From Dryocosmus kuriphilus (lineage: Eukaryota > Arthropoda > Insecta > Hymenoptera > Cynipidae): a stretch of DNA of 64,000 bases. A model generated the notes under the pieces. It did no database searches and was not told the origin of the DNA. It worked only from the letters and a program-made list of their open reading frames with translations. The DNA lies in assembly GCA_038277395.1 (NCBI GenBank), contig CM076190.1, positions 183,584,001-183,648,000 on the forward strand, written 5' to 3'. Below are positions 1 to 10,707 of this stretch, one piece after another; positions within the stretch are counted from its first letter, which is position 1; every line of letters begins with the position of its first letter. A program made the translations under genes and the position numbers.

Positions 1-375
1 AAACATATATCCTGTCACTGAACCGATATAGACCCCAAAACCATCAAAAACTGTCCCAGAATCATTTTCAAAAGAAACGGAAATTTGTGCTTGAACAGCT
101 TTATCGGTCTTAATTTTCCTGTTTATTCGAAACTCAACTTCTTCCTCGTTGTTTATGGTGATTTCTACAGGTTTAAATGAAATATACCATATTCGGGATT
201 CGTCCTGGCTTAAAGGAAATTCCGGTGACATGAGCACTTTCACGGTTTTACTGACAAAATCGTAATTTTCGATGGTCCACCTTATATTGTAAGTGTTGAA
301 CTTCATTTGTGTCGTCCAGACAAAATTATGACTGGATTCATTGGATTTCAAACTTAAGGTATCGTCTTCAGACAT
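1..375 (-). CDS. MATH-domain protein, N-terminal part (runs off window edge)
   Basis: An uninterrupted 125-codon frame starts at the ATG at 375-373 and leaves the window at base 1, so the C-terminus is missing. After a polar N-terminus starting MSEDD, residues 35-75 resemble the start of a MATH (TRAF-C homology) domain: RWTIENYDF, then MSPEFPLSQ, then RIWYISFKP. Residues 96-125 fit the following beta strands (QISVSFENDSG). MATH domains bind substrates or partners, for example in BTB-type ubiquitin ligase adaptors. Whether a BTB domain follows cannot be seen. A splice-acceptor-like TTTGCAG ends 6 nt before the ATG, so the first exon may be non-coding. A frameshifted relative lies at 28738-28983 with similar upstream sequence. 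The domain call rests on motif pattern only. Confidence 0.7.
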   Translation of the reverse strand, partial: MSEDDTLSLKSNESSHNFVWTTQMKFNTYNIRWTIENYDFVSKTVKVLMSPEFPLSQDESRIWYISFKPVEITINNEEEVEFRINRKIKTDKAVQAQISVSFENDSGTVFDGFGVYIGSVTGYMF

Positions 376-1000
376 GATGAACCTGCAAATTAAAATGCAC
401 ACTAAAATAAGATCCAAGAAATATTTAATTGAAAAGCAAATCCCAAAATTTACATAATAATTAAATTAAAGTTTAAAAAATATCATTGCTTGATTAACAG
501 TGTTTGACAGTAATGTGTAATTGTGAACGTTATAATTTTTTAGTAACGGTAACTATAGCGTAAACAAGTTACAATTTTTGTGTAACGGAATGGGGATCTC
601 CACGTTGGATTCACAAAAGACACACATTCATCTCATTGATTTTTTTAAAACTTACACATCTTTGTTACGCATATTAGAAGAGAAATACGTCTTACATATT
701 TTGCGCGAAAAAATATTTTTCAAAGGATTATCACATTTTTAATCTTTTTCAAGTTTTAGTATTTTATGCAAAGAAAAATCGAAGGTTTTCATAGTAAGTT
801 GTCCCATCTGGCTTTGTTTTCTTGAAATTAATTGAAACTAAACATTTTTATGTAAAATTGACCGAGAAATCCGAATTTCCCAATCACTTTCAATTAAGTC
901 TTCATGCTTATTTTTAATGTTTCTTTAATTGTCTTTTTTCAAATTTTCGAACTCAAATTTTTAAAAATTGCCTGACGCGAGTTTTTTTGTGTATTACTTT
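376..1000. other. AT-rich non-coding sequence
   Basis: No coding potential or RNA gene is visible. The first 100 bases, upstream of the MATH frame, resemble the sequence upstream of the MATH relative near 28.99-29.05 kb, so the duplication that made the two loci included upstream DNA. Confidence 0.5.
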
Positions 1001-1004
1001 CTTG

Positions 1005-1455
1005 ATACTCTAAAGAGTCCTCCTTCAAATAAAAATTAAAAACAGTGGCTGTTTGCGTAATTTGGGAAATTAGTTTTTTAAAAATTGTTTTTTAATTTTT
1101 GAATTAAGGATTAATATTTAGTTTACGAGAAAAACAGTTTTCAAAAACCAACTTTTTTTGAGAAATATCGGAAAAAGAGTTGAAAAAGTAAGAAAAAGAT
1201 GATTTTTTGATATATTTTTTTAATCAGTGGGCGTTTTTGTTTATCACTAGAAAAACCCGTACTAAATGTACATAAAATTGCCGTTCGTGAATTTTTCTAA
1301 GATTAATTTATTTTGAAGTTTATAAAACTAGAAGCACAAAAGCACTTGAACTATTTATGGCTTGATTAATAAAAATTTTTTAATTAATTTCCTAAACCAC
1401 ACAAACGCCTACTGTTTCCAGAGTTTTTTTGAAAGAGGACTCTACAGTATCGACA
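1005..1455. mobile_element. Possible MITE: diverged inverted repeat
   Basis: The sequence at about 1005-1090 (GAGTCCTCCTTCAAATA, then AACAGTGGCTGTTTGCG) reappears inverted at about 1370-1455, where the reverse strand reads GAGTCCTCTTTCAAA and AACAGTAGGCGTTTGTG. The interior is AT-rich and has no reading frame. The arms are clearly diverged and I see no target duplication, so the boundaries are approximate. Confidence 0.45.
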
Positions 1456-1539
1456 AAAATTGAATCGTGCAATTTTGAAATATTCGATTTTGAAATTTTA
1501 TTCAAAAACAATTTAAAAAACGTCTTGCATAGTTCGGCG

Positions 1540-1890
1540 GAAAAATTGAATTCTTATAGATCTTTTTGAGAGAAACAACCTTGCTTCTTAACATTTTTTG
1601 CATATCCCGTAGTTTTGCTGAAGTGGATTTTTTAATATTTAATAACACTTTTCACGAATTCAAAAACTATGTATTTTATAAGAAAAAATGGTATAAAACT
1701 TTGTAGATCTTTCTGAGATGAACAACTCTGTTTCTTAACTAAAATTATCCGGTATACAGACGACGACAACAATGACAACAACAACGACAGACAGACACCA
1801 TCGTAAAACCTGTTTTTCCGGATTCAGGAAGGATCGAAACGTCGAGATTTCATGAAACCCGCGAAATTTGGTTTTCAACCCTTAAAACCT
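1540..1890 (-). mobile_element. Diverged fragment of the Helitron2-like hairpin element
   Basis: It shares several stretches with better copies at 5.4-8.4 kb: GCATAGTTCGGCGG, TTTGTAGATCTTTCTGAGAT, the GAC/AAC-rich run ending in GACAGACACC, and GTCGAGATTTCATGAAA. Both ends are missing, and this is the most diverged copy in the window. The strand is given in the 5' to 3' sense of the element as defined by the solo unit at 31776-32910. Confidence 0.6.
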
Positions 1891-2350
1891 CTGACTGGGT
1901 AGTTTTTCTTTATTATTAAAAAGAACCGTACTAAACGTAAAAGATGTACTAAATGAATGTAAATGTAGCTTCTGTTAAAAATGATCATTATATATACATA
2001 ATTTCCAATCCAATAATTTTTTAACATTTTTATTAAAACTTAAACAATATCTTTAAACAGCTTGGATAGTACGTGCAAATTAATAAAAGTGGATAAATCG
2101 AGAAAATATGGAAATACGTGATTAAAAGAAAAGATTTACAAACCTAAAAATATTTTTAATCAATGCTTATTACACAGGATCGCCACTAAAAACAATGAAA
2201 AAAATCTGCCCGCTTTGCGGGCACATTCTTATCGCGCGCTTCGCGCGAAATATGAGCGCGCCTACGGCGCGCGTCTGTCGGAATTCGTGCTTCGCGTTCG
2301 ATGCGTTATATAACTCGCGCTACGCGCTCGGTGTTTATACATACCCTTAC

Positions 2351-2362
2351 ATTTGTGCTTAT
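2351..2362. repeat. Target-site duplication of the RTE element (left copy)
   Basis: ATTTGTGCTTAT occurs at 2351-2362 and again at 5227-5238, exactly bracketing the reverse-transcriptase element. This is the expected mark of target-primed insertion. Confidence 0.7.
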
Positions 2363-2364
2363 TA

Positions 2365-4478
2365 TTATAGTGTAGCTTTGCGAACTCGGAAGTTCATTGC
2401 CTCAGCTACCCGAAACCGCCACGCATCTCTATCCTGTGCATCCTTTAAATAATCATGTTCTAGCTCTTTTAGATCGTCCCTTATGTTTTTCTCCCATCTG
2501 CTTCTCTGTCTGCCTAGAAGTCTCTTACTAATCGGTTTCCCTCTTAAAACTTGCGCCATTGTTCTTTCGTTACCCATTCTTGCTACATGTCCCGCCCAGC
2601 TAAATTTGCGTGCTTTCATTACTCTATTAATATTTACTGACCCGTAGAGAGCATGCAGCTCATTATTATGCAGTTTTCTCCTTTCACCAGTCTCTTCGTC
2701 CCTTTTTGGGCCACAGATTTTTCTAAGTACTTTATTTTCGAATACTCTCAACCTGTTCTCCTCTCCTTTCGTCAGCGCCCACGTTTCACACCCGGACATG
2801 ACGACCGGCATTATTATCGTTTTGTAAATTCTTACTTTGATGTTTCTAGATAACGAACACGATTTTAGTAATGTATTTGTTGCATTGTAGTACACATTGC
2901 CAGCGTGCAGCCGCCTGTTGATTTCCGCTTTAATGTTATTGTCGCTAGTTATAACAGTCCCGAGGTATTCAAACTCATTAACGCTTTCAAATTTCATATT
3001 TCCGGCCATTAGATCCCCCTCTTCATTGCTTTGTTCCGATCTGTCGACGGTCAAATATTTTGTCTTCGATTCGCTAACTTCTAAACCTATTTCCTTGGCT
3101 TTTGTGATAAAGATTTCTGCATTTTTAGCTACCGTTTTTTTATCATCCCCGAGTAAGTAGAGATCATCCGCATATCCCAGAATTTGTATTATCCCATTGA
3201 GGGTAGCACCGGATGGATTCGTTTGTACTTGGCTGACCACGTATTCTAAAACTAAGTTGCAAAGGATGCACAAAAGAGCATCGCCCTATTTCAGGCCATC
3301 GCGGATCAAAGTCTTCAGATAAGCTACCGTTTACGCGTATTCTACCCCTACTGCCGCTTAAGCAAACTTCGGTAAGTCTAAACAATTTCCTTGGTACACC
3401 CAAGATCTCCAGAATCCAGTACATTCGTGCGCGTATAATATAGTCGTAAGCTTTTTTGAAGTCGATAAATAGCTGATGTATTGCTTCATTAAATTCCCAT
3501 TTCTTTTCTAATAGTTGTCTAATTGTAAACATTTGATCCCTTGTAGATCGGTTTCGTCGGAATCCACACTGGTTATCCCCAATGATTCCTTAGGAAAAGG
3601 TGTTAGTTAACTTAAAATTACATTGGACACGATCTTATAGCACGAAGGCACAAGTGAAATTCCCCGATAATTGTTATAGTTCGTTTTATCGCCTTTTTTA
3701 AAAATGGGTATAATATTAGAGGTATTCCATTCCTCCAGTATGCGTTCTGTTTTCCAGACTGGGCGCGTTAATTTACAAATTTGCTTTGTGAGGCGAGGGC
3801 CCCCATTTTTTATCAGTTCTGACGGTAGGTCGTCAATGCCCGCGGCTTTGGTATTTTCAACTTCTTTATGGCCATTTCTATTTCTTTATCAGTAGGCTCA
3901 TCAATTAGTAGAGCAGCAGTTTGGATTTCACAGAGATTAACTTCAACAAGGGCTTCGCGTACGTTCAACAGCTTATCGAAATAGCTTTTACATAAATCTA
4001 GTCTCTCTGTCGCATCAGCTACTAGATTGCCATTTTCGTCCCTCATTACTTCCGTTCTACTTTGAAAGCCTTTCCTTATAAGATTGATTCCCCTGTACAT
4101 CTCACGTGGATTATTTTGTTTATTATGCGTTTGTGTTGTTAGTATTTTATTCTTTTCCCACTCCCTTTTCTTGGATCTGTAAAACCTATTTGTACTTTTA
4201 CTAATCTCGAGATACTTCTGATGCGTTTGATCGCACTTATCTTATAAACTAATTAGTTTGGCCTCTGTTCACTTTTCAAACCTTAGTTTAAACTCTTCGT
4301 CGAACCACGGTTTGCTTTTGTTTACTTTCTTTAAATCTATAGTACTTTTCGCGGCTGTCTTTATCGCCTCTTTCATATTGCCCCACAGGGTTTCCGGGTC
4401 CTCCTCACAATTATCGCTATCTTCTCTCTGTTTTTGTAGAGCATCGAAACAATGAGAAACCTTTACTTGATAATTCAA
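2365..4478 (-). pseudogene. RTE reverse transcriptase region, broken
   Basis: Four frames carry consecutive parts of one protein. 4269-4478 is the endonuclease-RT linker (KPWFDEEF). 3813-4100 is the N-terminal RT (KIPKPRALTTYRQN, from the substrate-binding start). 3164-3532 contains the first catalytic block (FIDFKKAYD). 2365-3273 contains the second catalytic block (GYADDLYLLG) and a C-terminal domain with FSWAGHVARMGNE and RWEKNIRDDL. The GHVARM/RW pattern is typical of arthropod RTE proteins. Frame changes occur near 3270, 3560 and 4140. Confidence 0.85.
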
Positions 4479-4559
4479 CGCTTCTGTTGGTATTTTAAAA
4501 TATCTATATTGAAACGGATTGCTGGCATTGGGGGGCTAGTTTTCATAATTAACGCTAGT

Positions 4560-5222
4560 CTAGATCTTAGTTTCACTATCACGAGAAAGTGGTCTGAATT
4601 TAAATCCGCTCCCCTGTACTATCTTACATCGAGAATGTTTGTATGACGTCTTCTGTCAAATAAAACGTGATCAACCTGATTGTGAGTGATACCATCTGGT
4701 GATGTCCAGGTGGCCTTATGTATATTTTTTATGCATGAAATATGTGCTCCTGACAACGAGGTTCTTTGAAGCTGCAAAGTTTATTACTCTAGTCCCATTA
4801 TAATTACTGATGTCATGCAAGCTTTCTGACCCTATTGTAGGCCTATACATCGGTTCTTTTCCAATTTTCGCGTTGAAATCTTCCAATAATATTTTTACGT
4901 CAAACTTCGAGAACTTGTCAAAAACTTGTTCGATTGTTTCGTAAAAAAGATCTTTAGTATCTTCATCTTTGTTCTCGGTCGATTAGCACCTGTTTGCAGA
5001 AATTACCCTTTAGTACAATACATGATAACCAGTTGCTAATGAATTGCATATCGATAACCGCTTGCGAAATTCGTTTACTAATAAGAAACCCAGTCCTCAG
5101 GTTGCGCCCCTTTGCTGCCCCATAGTCAAAAGTGTAGTTATCCTTAGAAATTGATGCGTACTCGCCCCGCCAGCAGGTTTCTTCAAGTGCTATTATATCA
5201 ATATCGTATCTCTTTGGTATCT
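4560..5222 (-). pseudogene. RTE endonuclease (APE-type) domain remnant
   Basis: Reading down the minus strand, the translation contains RYDIDIIALEETCWRGEY (the LQET-like catalytic Glu region) and YGAAKGRNLRTGFLI. After frame breaks come QVDHVLFD.RR and SDHFLVIVKLR, which are the late APE endonuclease motifs. These nick target DNA to prime reverse transcription. The pieces lie in different frames, and one stop follows VLIDREQR near 4984, so no functional protein is expected. Confidence 0.8.
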
Positions 5223-5226
5223 CAAT

Positions 5227-5238
5227 ATTTGTGCTTAT
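5227..5238. repeat. Target-site duplication of the RTE element (right copy)
   Basis: ATTTGTGCTTAT here is identical to 2351-2362. Confidence 0.7.
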
Positions 5239-6139
5239 GGAATTTTTAAATTAAGGATCAAACAGTGACACAATTAAAACAAATTAAAACAAAAACTATA
5301 TGTGTTACAAAAAAAGCATAAAACTAGGGCACGCGATCTGGTGGCCGCCACGCTACGCGCTTGGATGTTTTTGGTCCTTGTACATCGTGTTCGGTTTTCG
5401 TTACTTGGGTCTTAAACTTTCAAAACACGATGAATCTTATAAATAATTTTGCAGCTTTTACCAAGGTGAACAATTCTGCTCCTTAATATTTTCTCATATA
5501 TTGCACAGTTTTGCTTAAAAGTTTATTTCTTTGTATTTAATAACATATTTCACGAATAACTCAAAAACTATGCGTCTTTACGAAAAAAAACGATAGAGAA
5601 CGAATTTGTAGATATTTTTACGGTGAGCAACTGTGTTCATTATCATTTATTTCGTATCTTGCATAGTTTGGCGGGAAATTTTAATTCTTAATTTTTAATA
5701 ACGTTTTCTCGATTAAAACAAAAACCGTGTATTTTATCAAAAAATGGTTAAAACAAAACTTGTAGATTTTTTTGAGATGAACAATTTTACTCTGAACTCT
5801 TTTTTTTTATCTCGCATAGTTTATCCGAAAAATGAATTTTTTAATTTTTTAAAAACAGCTTTTGATGGATAGAACAATAACCGGTATTCAAAAACCACTG
5901 GTTAACGAACTCGTCCTTCCTTTTTACGCCTTAAAGAAGAATGCTAAAGCGGAATCCAATCCGATTAGTCCTTCGAAAGTTATCGTGGAAACAGACGACG
6001 ACAAGAACGACAACAGAGAGACAAACACCGTCGTAAAACATGTTTTTTCCGATTCAGGGGGTCATGAAACATGGAGATTTCATGAAATCCGTGAAATTTA
6101 GTTTTCACATAAAACTAATACCTTCTCTGATGAAAATGT

Positions 6140-6285
6140 AAAAATTGGATTTTTCAGCCAAACTATGTAAAACATTTAAAAACTCAAGTTTTTGATATAC
6201 TTTAATCAAGTGCTAAGCGCGAGAAACGTGATGAGAATGCGCCTGAGTAGCGGGCAGATTTTGCAATAACATTTAAAAACTTTTT
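6140..6285 (+). mobile_element. 3' end of a second hairpin-element subfamily
   Basis: Between two head-to-head units lies a terminal fragment with GATGAGAATGCGCC and AGCGGGCAGATTTT. It is preceded by TGATATACTTTAATCAAG and GCGCGAGAAACG. Inverted, it matches 40806-40885, so it is the end of a distinct but related subfamily rather than the same sequence as the 2.2 and 7.6 kb ends. Confidence 0.55.
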
Positions 6286-7582
6286 ACATTCTTATCTCAA
6301 TGAGAAGTTATTAGTTTTATGTGAAAAATAACTTTCGCGGATTTCATGACATCTCGACGTTTCGTGACCCTCTGAATCCGAAAAAATATGTTTTACGACG
6401 GTGTCTTTCTGTCTGTTGTTGTCGTTGTCGTCGTTGGCGTCGCGTCGCCTATTCCCACGATAACTTTCGAAGGACTAATCCGATTGGATTGCGCTTTGGC
6501 ACACTTCTTTAAGGCGTATAAAGAAAGGACGAGTTCGTTAACCAGCGGTTTTTGACCAGTGGTTATGGTTTTATCCATCAAAAACGGTTTTCACAAAATC
6601 AAAAAATCCATTTTCCAGCTAAAATATGCGAGATACAAAAAAAAAATAGTACAAAGTAAAATTGTTAACCTTAAAAAAATCTACAAATTTTTTTTTACCA
6701 TTTTTTGATAAAATGCACGGTTTTTGCTTTAATCGAGAACACGTTATTAAAAATAAAGAACTGTGGTTTCTTGCCGAAATATTCAAGATACGAAAAAAAT
6801 GACAATACACAAAGTTGTTCAACTGAAAAATATCTACAAATTTTGTATTAACCATTTTTTGATAAAATGTACGGTTTTTGTTTTATTCAATAAAACGTTA
6901 TTAAAAATTAAAAATTCAAATTTCCCGCCAAACTATGAAAAGATAGGAAAACAATTATAATAAGCAAAGTTGTTTACCTCAAAGAGATCTACAAATTTTC
7001 TATTTTTTTGAACAGGCGCGTAGTTTTTGAGCTATTCGTTAAATATATTATGGAATATAAAGAAAACCACTTTTCAGCAAAACTATTCAAGATATGAGAA
7101 AATATTAACAAGCATAATTGTTCATCTTGGAAAGAGCTACAAAATTTATTTATAAGACTCATCGTTTTACTTTTAAGAATCGAAATCCTGCATTGTGAAA
7201 ATTTGGAAAATCACAAAAAAAACTTTACCAATCTACAATGTGTTTAAAAAAATTTCATTCTCGAGCGCGAAGCGCGAGTGTCATGATGAGAATGTATTCC
7301 TCAAGGTCGATAGAGCCTTAAGTAAAATAATTTCCTTTGTAATTTTTACTAAAAAATTAAAATTTAATAATTTCATTAAAAGTAGGTGTTTTGAAATTTT
7401 AAGACCCATGTAACGAATGCCGAGCACAATGTGCAAAGACCAAAAATATCCGAGCGCAAAGCGCGAGGCTTAAATATATCGGAGCGCGAAGCGCGACGAT
7501 CATCAGACCGCACGCCCGAGGCGCGCTCATAGTTCGCGCGAAGCGCGCGTCGAAAATGTGCCCGCGAAGCGGGCAGATTTTT
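6286..7582 (+). mobile_element. Helitron2-like hairpin unit, near full length
   Basis: It begins with ACATTCTTATC and then carries the inverted family core (conserved antisense frame at 6581-6393). Next are about four diverged ~154-bp modules to about 7180 and the GC palindromes (GAGCGCGAAGCGCGAG) at about 7262-7560. It ends with the hairpin GCCCGCGAAGCGGGC at 7560-7574 and AGATTTTT. It faces the unit ending at 6139, 5' end to 5' end. Confidence 0.75.
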
Positions 7583-8368
7583 AATAATGTTTTTCTTGGT
7601 TAAAACAACTATTACACGTTCAATACAAAAATCATGGGTTGGATCAAAAAATGGTTTTAAGAGAATTTGTAGGCATTTACACGGTGAACAATTCTGCTTG
7701 TTACCATTTTCTCGTATCTTGCACAGTTTTGCTGAAAAGTGGATTTCTTTGTATTTAATAAGATATTTCACGAATAACTCAAAAATTATGCCTCTTTACG
7801 AAAAAAATGATAGAGAACGAATTTGTAGATATTTTTACGGTGAACAACTGTGTTCATTATCATTTTTTTCGTATCTTGCATAGTTTGGTGGGAAATTTTA
7901 ATTCTTAATTTTTAATAACGTTTTCTCGATTAGAACAAAAACCGTGTATTTTATCAAAAAATAGTTCAAACAAAATTTGTAGATTTTTTTTGAGATAAAC
8001 AATTTTTAGTCTCTATTATTTTCTTTTATCTCGCATAGTTTAGCCGGAAAATGGATTTTTTGATTTTGTAAAAACAGTTTTTGATGGATAAAACCATAAC
8101 CGCTGTTCAAAAACCGCTGGTTAACGAACACGTCCTTCCTTTTTACGCCCTAAAGAAGTATGCTGAAGCGCACTCCAATCTGATTAGTCCTTCGAAAGTT
8201 ATCGTGCGAACAGACGACGACGACAACGACAACGACTACGACAACAGACAGACACCGTCGCAGAACATGTTTTTTCGGATTCAGGGGGTCATGAAACATC
8301 GAGATTTCATCAAATCCGCGAAATTCAGTTTTCACATAAAATTAATACCTTCTCTGATGAAAATGTAA
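7583..8368 (-). mobile_element. Helitron2-like unit lacking its hairpin end
   Basis: Three ~156-bp modules are visible from the repeated GAACAA landmarks at 7686, 7842 and about 7997. They are followed by the conserved antisense frame (8081-8368, plus) and the 5' end GATGAAAATGT at 8356-8366. The GC-rich 3' part is absent, and the unit starts immediately beside the hairpin end of its neighbour. Confidence 0.7.
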
Positions 8369-8540
8369 AAATTCCCTGACTTTTACTAACTAAATTTTTA
8401 ATTTAAAACTAATTAAGGTTTGAAATAATAAAGACAATATCAGTAACAAATTAATGAAACTCCGAATTAATTGTTATTTCAAAACACATTTATAAGTATG
8501 TAATGGACAGAATTTTTTTCATTTTGTGCATAAACGTTAA
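8369..8540. other. AT-rich spacer
   Basis: Nothing recognisable lies here. Confidence 0.4.
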
Positions 8541-8559
8541 AAACGGGAATACTTCTTAA

Positions 8560-10230
8560 ATGATTGCATTAAAATTTGCTTATATCAGGCTTCGAAGTGC
8601 TCTATTGAACTAAGAAAAGTATTTTAAAATCTGTTAAAATCCGCAGAAATCCCTTGAAATATGTTAACATCTTCCTCAAAGTTCTCTAGAAATCCCTTGA
8701 AATCTCGGGAAATCGTAGAAAACTACTGAAAAACGTAGAATCTATTCCAGTCTTTGAAATCTTTTGAGATTCAATAAAATTCATTGAATATGAAAAAATT
8801 CTTTGAAATCATCTAAAATTCCTTGAAATATTTCAAAATATTACGTATTTCCTTGAAATCCGTAGAAATATTTTAGAATCTCTTAAAGTTCTTTGAAATC
8901 TTGTTAAAAAACTTAAAATCTTTAAAATCCTTTGAAATAAAATATAAATCATTCTCTAAATTTTTCTATAAACTTGTTAGAATCCCTTAAAATCCCTTCA
9001 AATCTTTGGAAATCGTAAAGATCTATTGAAATACATTAAAAGCGTTTGAAATCCCTTGAATGTAATCGAAATGTGTGGAAACTATTTAAAATCCCTTCAA
9101 ATCTTTCGAAATGCTACAAAATTCCTTGAAATCACTCAAAATCCCTTAAAATTCCGGAAATGCTTGGAAATACTCTAAGCTCCCTTTAAGTATTTCGAAA
9201 TATTACGAAATTTTTAGAAATCCATACAAATATTTTACGATCTCTTGAAATTCTTTGGAATTTTGTGAAATAACCGAAAAACTTCAAAACCCTTTAACCC
9301 AAAATTTAATTTATTCCCAAAAGTTCTCTGGAAATTCGCTGAAACCCTTGAAATATTTGTAAATCGTAAAAATCTATATAAATACGCAGACATCACTTGA
9401 ATATACATTAAAATAAACTAAATTCTTTAAACGAAAACAGCTTTTGAATCCCCAGGAATCTTCAAAATTCCTTGGAATTTTTTCAATGCTTGGAAACTCA
9501 ATAAAATTCTTTAAATCGCGCGAAATTCCTTGGAATACCTTAAAATCCCTGGACATATTTTGAAATACAACAAAATTCTTTAAAATTCCTTGAATATCAA
9601 TTAAATTAAACTTATTCACTAAATTTCTTTATAAAAAGCCGTTCAAATCCCTATAAATTATTAAAACCCTTAAAATCTATGTAACTATCGCTATAAATAA
9701 TGTAAAACCTTAAAATCTATGTAAATACTACAAAATTCTCTAAAATCCCTTCAAGTATTTCCAAATTTCTTTAAATCCGTTAAGATATTTTAGAATCTCT
9801 TTGAATTCTTTGGAATCTTGTAAAAACACGTTAAATTCCCTTAAAATCATTGAAAATCGAGTTAATTCAATAAAATCCTTTAAATCTCGTGACATTCCTT
9901 GAAATAACCCAAAATACCTTGAAATCTTTGGAAATTCAACAAAAATTTGTTGGAATCCCTTGAAAATAAATTAAACTTACTAATTCAAGTTCTTCTTAAA
10001 AAATCGTTCGAATCCCCAGAAATATCTAAAATCCATTGAAATATTTGCAATCCTCTAAAATCCGTCCAAGTATTTCGAAATTTTAAGAAATAGAATGAAA
10101 TCCGTGCAAATATTTAAGAATCTCCGGAAAATCGTTGAAATCCCTTAAAATTAGTGGAAATGTTTGGAGACCCGTAGGAATCTATTAAAATCCCATAAAA
10201 TCCTTTGAAAACCCTGAAAACCGGAGATAA
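8560..10230. repeat. Degenerate AT-rich array of AAATCCCTTGAAAT-type units
   Basis: The whole stretch is built of short variants of AAATCCCTTGAAAT, AAATCTTTGAAA and CCTTAAAATC, recurring roughly every 10-12 bases. No stable longer monomer is obvious by eye. The apparent short frames inside are products of the repeat. It ends where the errantivirus-like element begins. Confidence 0.7.
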
Positions 10231-10250
10231 AAACGGAGGTACATTGCACT

Positions 10251-10706
10251 ATGCCAGCAACGCTAAATGAGGCCTATCAGAAAGCATTAGAAGAGGAAAA
10301 AGAGTTTTTTGACAAAGAGAGAGAGCGACCACGCTTAACAGAACAACACCAAAGAAGGTTAATGATGAAGAGTCAACACGCAGAACTACCACCGAAATAA
10401 GGAATATACAAGTCACCGATGAAACCACTAACGGACAAACTACCCACATGCACATACTGCAAAAAATATGGACACAATGAGGACAAATGCTATCTGAAAC
10501 AAAATAAAGAGCGCAGGCAAAATTTTTTCCAGGAACGGCCTCACAACAAGGACCCTCCACGGAAAACCTACGCAATAGAGGAAGTAGCGCCCGAAGTGAG
10601 CCAAGCAGAAAGCCAGGACGAATATTTCTATCCTCAGGAAGAAGCGGACACCAATCCGTACGAATTCGACTTCGAGGATACAGATTTCACTGAGGACTAC
10701 TGGTAG
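10251..10706 (+). pseudogene. gag C-terminal remnant with CCHC zinc knuckle
   Basis: A short acidic and basic stretch starts at 10251 and meets an in-frame stop at 10398-10400. The same frame then continues to 10706 and contains CTYCKKYGHNEDKC, a CX2CX4HX4C nucleic-acid-binding knuckle typical of retroelement Gag. An acidic tail follows. The matrix/capsid portion is missing because the element is truncated here. The next domain is in the -1 frame, which suits a gag-pol frameshift arrangement. Confidence 0.8.
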
Positions 10707-10707
10707 A

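Larger units (their letters stand above)
2363..5226 (-). mobile_element. RTE-type non-LTR retrotransposon, decayed
   Basis: The order on the minus strand is endonuclease (about 5220-4560), linker, reverse transcriptase (about 3900-2900), then a C-terminal region ending at 2365. The 12-bp duplication ATTTGTGCTTAT flanks it, and the 3' end carries a short ATT-rich tail, as in RTE elements. No single frame spans it; several frameshifts and stops separate the pieces. It is 2.86 kb, slightly short of a typical 3.2-kb RTE. It inserted into a Helitron2-like unit and is therefore younger than that unit. Confidence 0.85.
2198..6139 (-). mobile_element. Helitron2-like unit, split by an RTE insertion
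   Basis: The 3' end of this unit is at the low coordinate: AATCTGCC, a GC hairpin at 2208-2222 (GCCCGCTTTGCGGGC), then ACATTCTTATC at 2223-2233. GC palindromes follow to about 2330. The unit is interrupted by the RTE-type retrotransposon at 2363-5226 and resumes near 5330 with CACGCTACGCGCTTGG and the ~154-bp modules. Its 5' end is GATGAAAATGT at 6129-6139. Without the insertion the unit is about 1.07 kb, matching the other copies. The conserved antisense reading frame of the family lies at 5862-6101 on the plus strand. Confidence 0.75.

Noticed and set aside
2195..2330. GC palindromes at regular places resembling a CRISPR array
   Set aside because: Spacing and sequence vary, there are no spacers of equal length, and the same block recurs at element ends elsewhere in a eukaryotic context.
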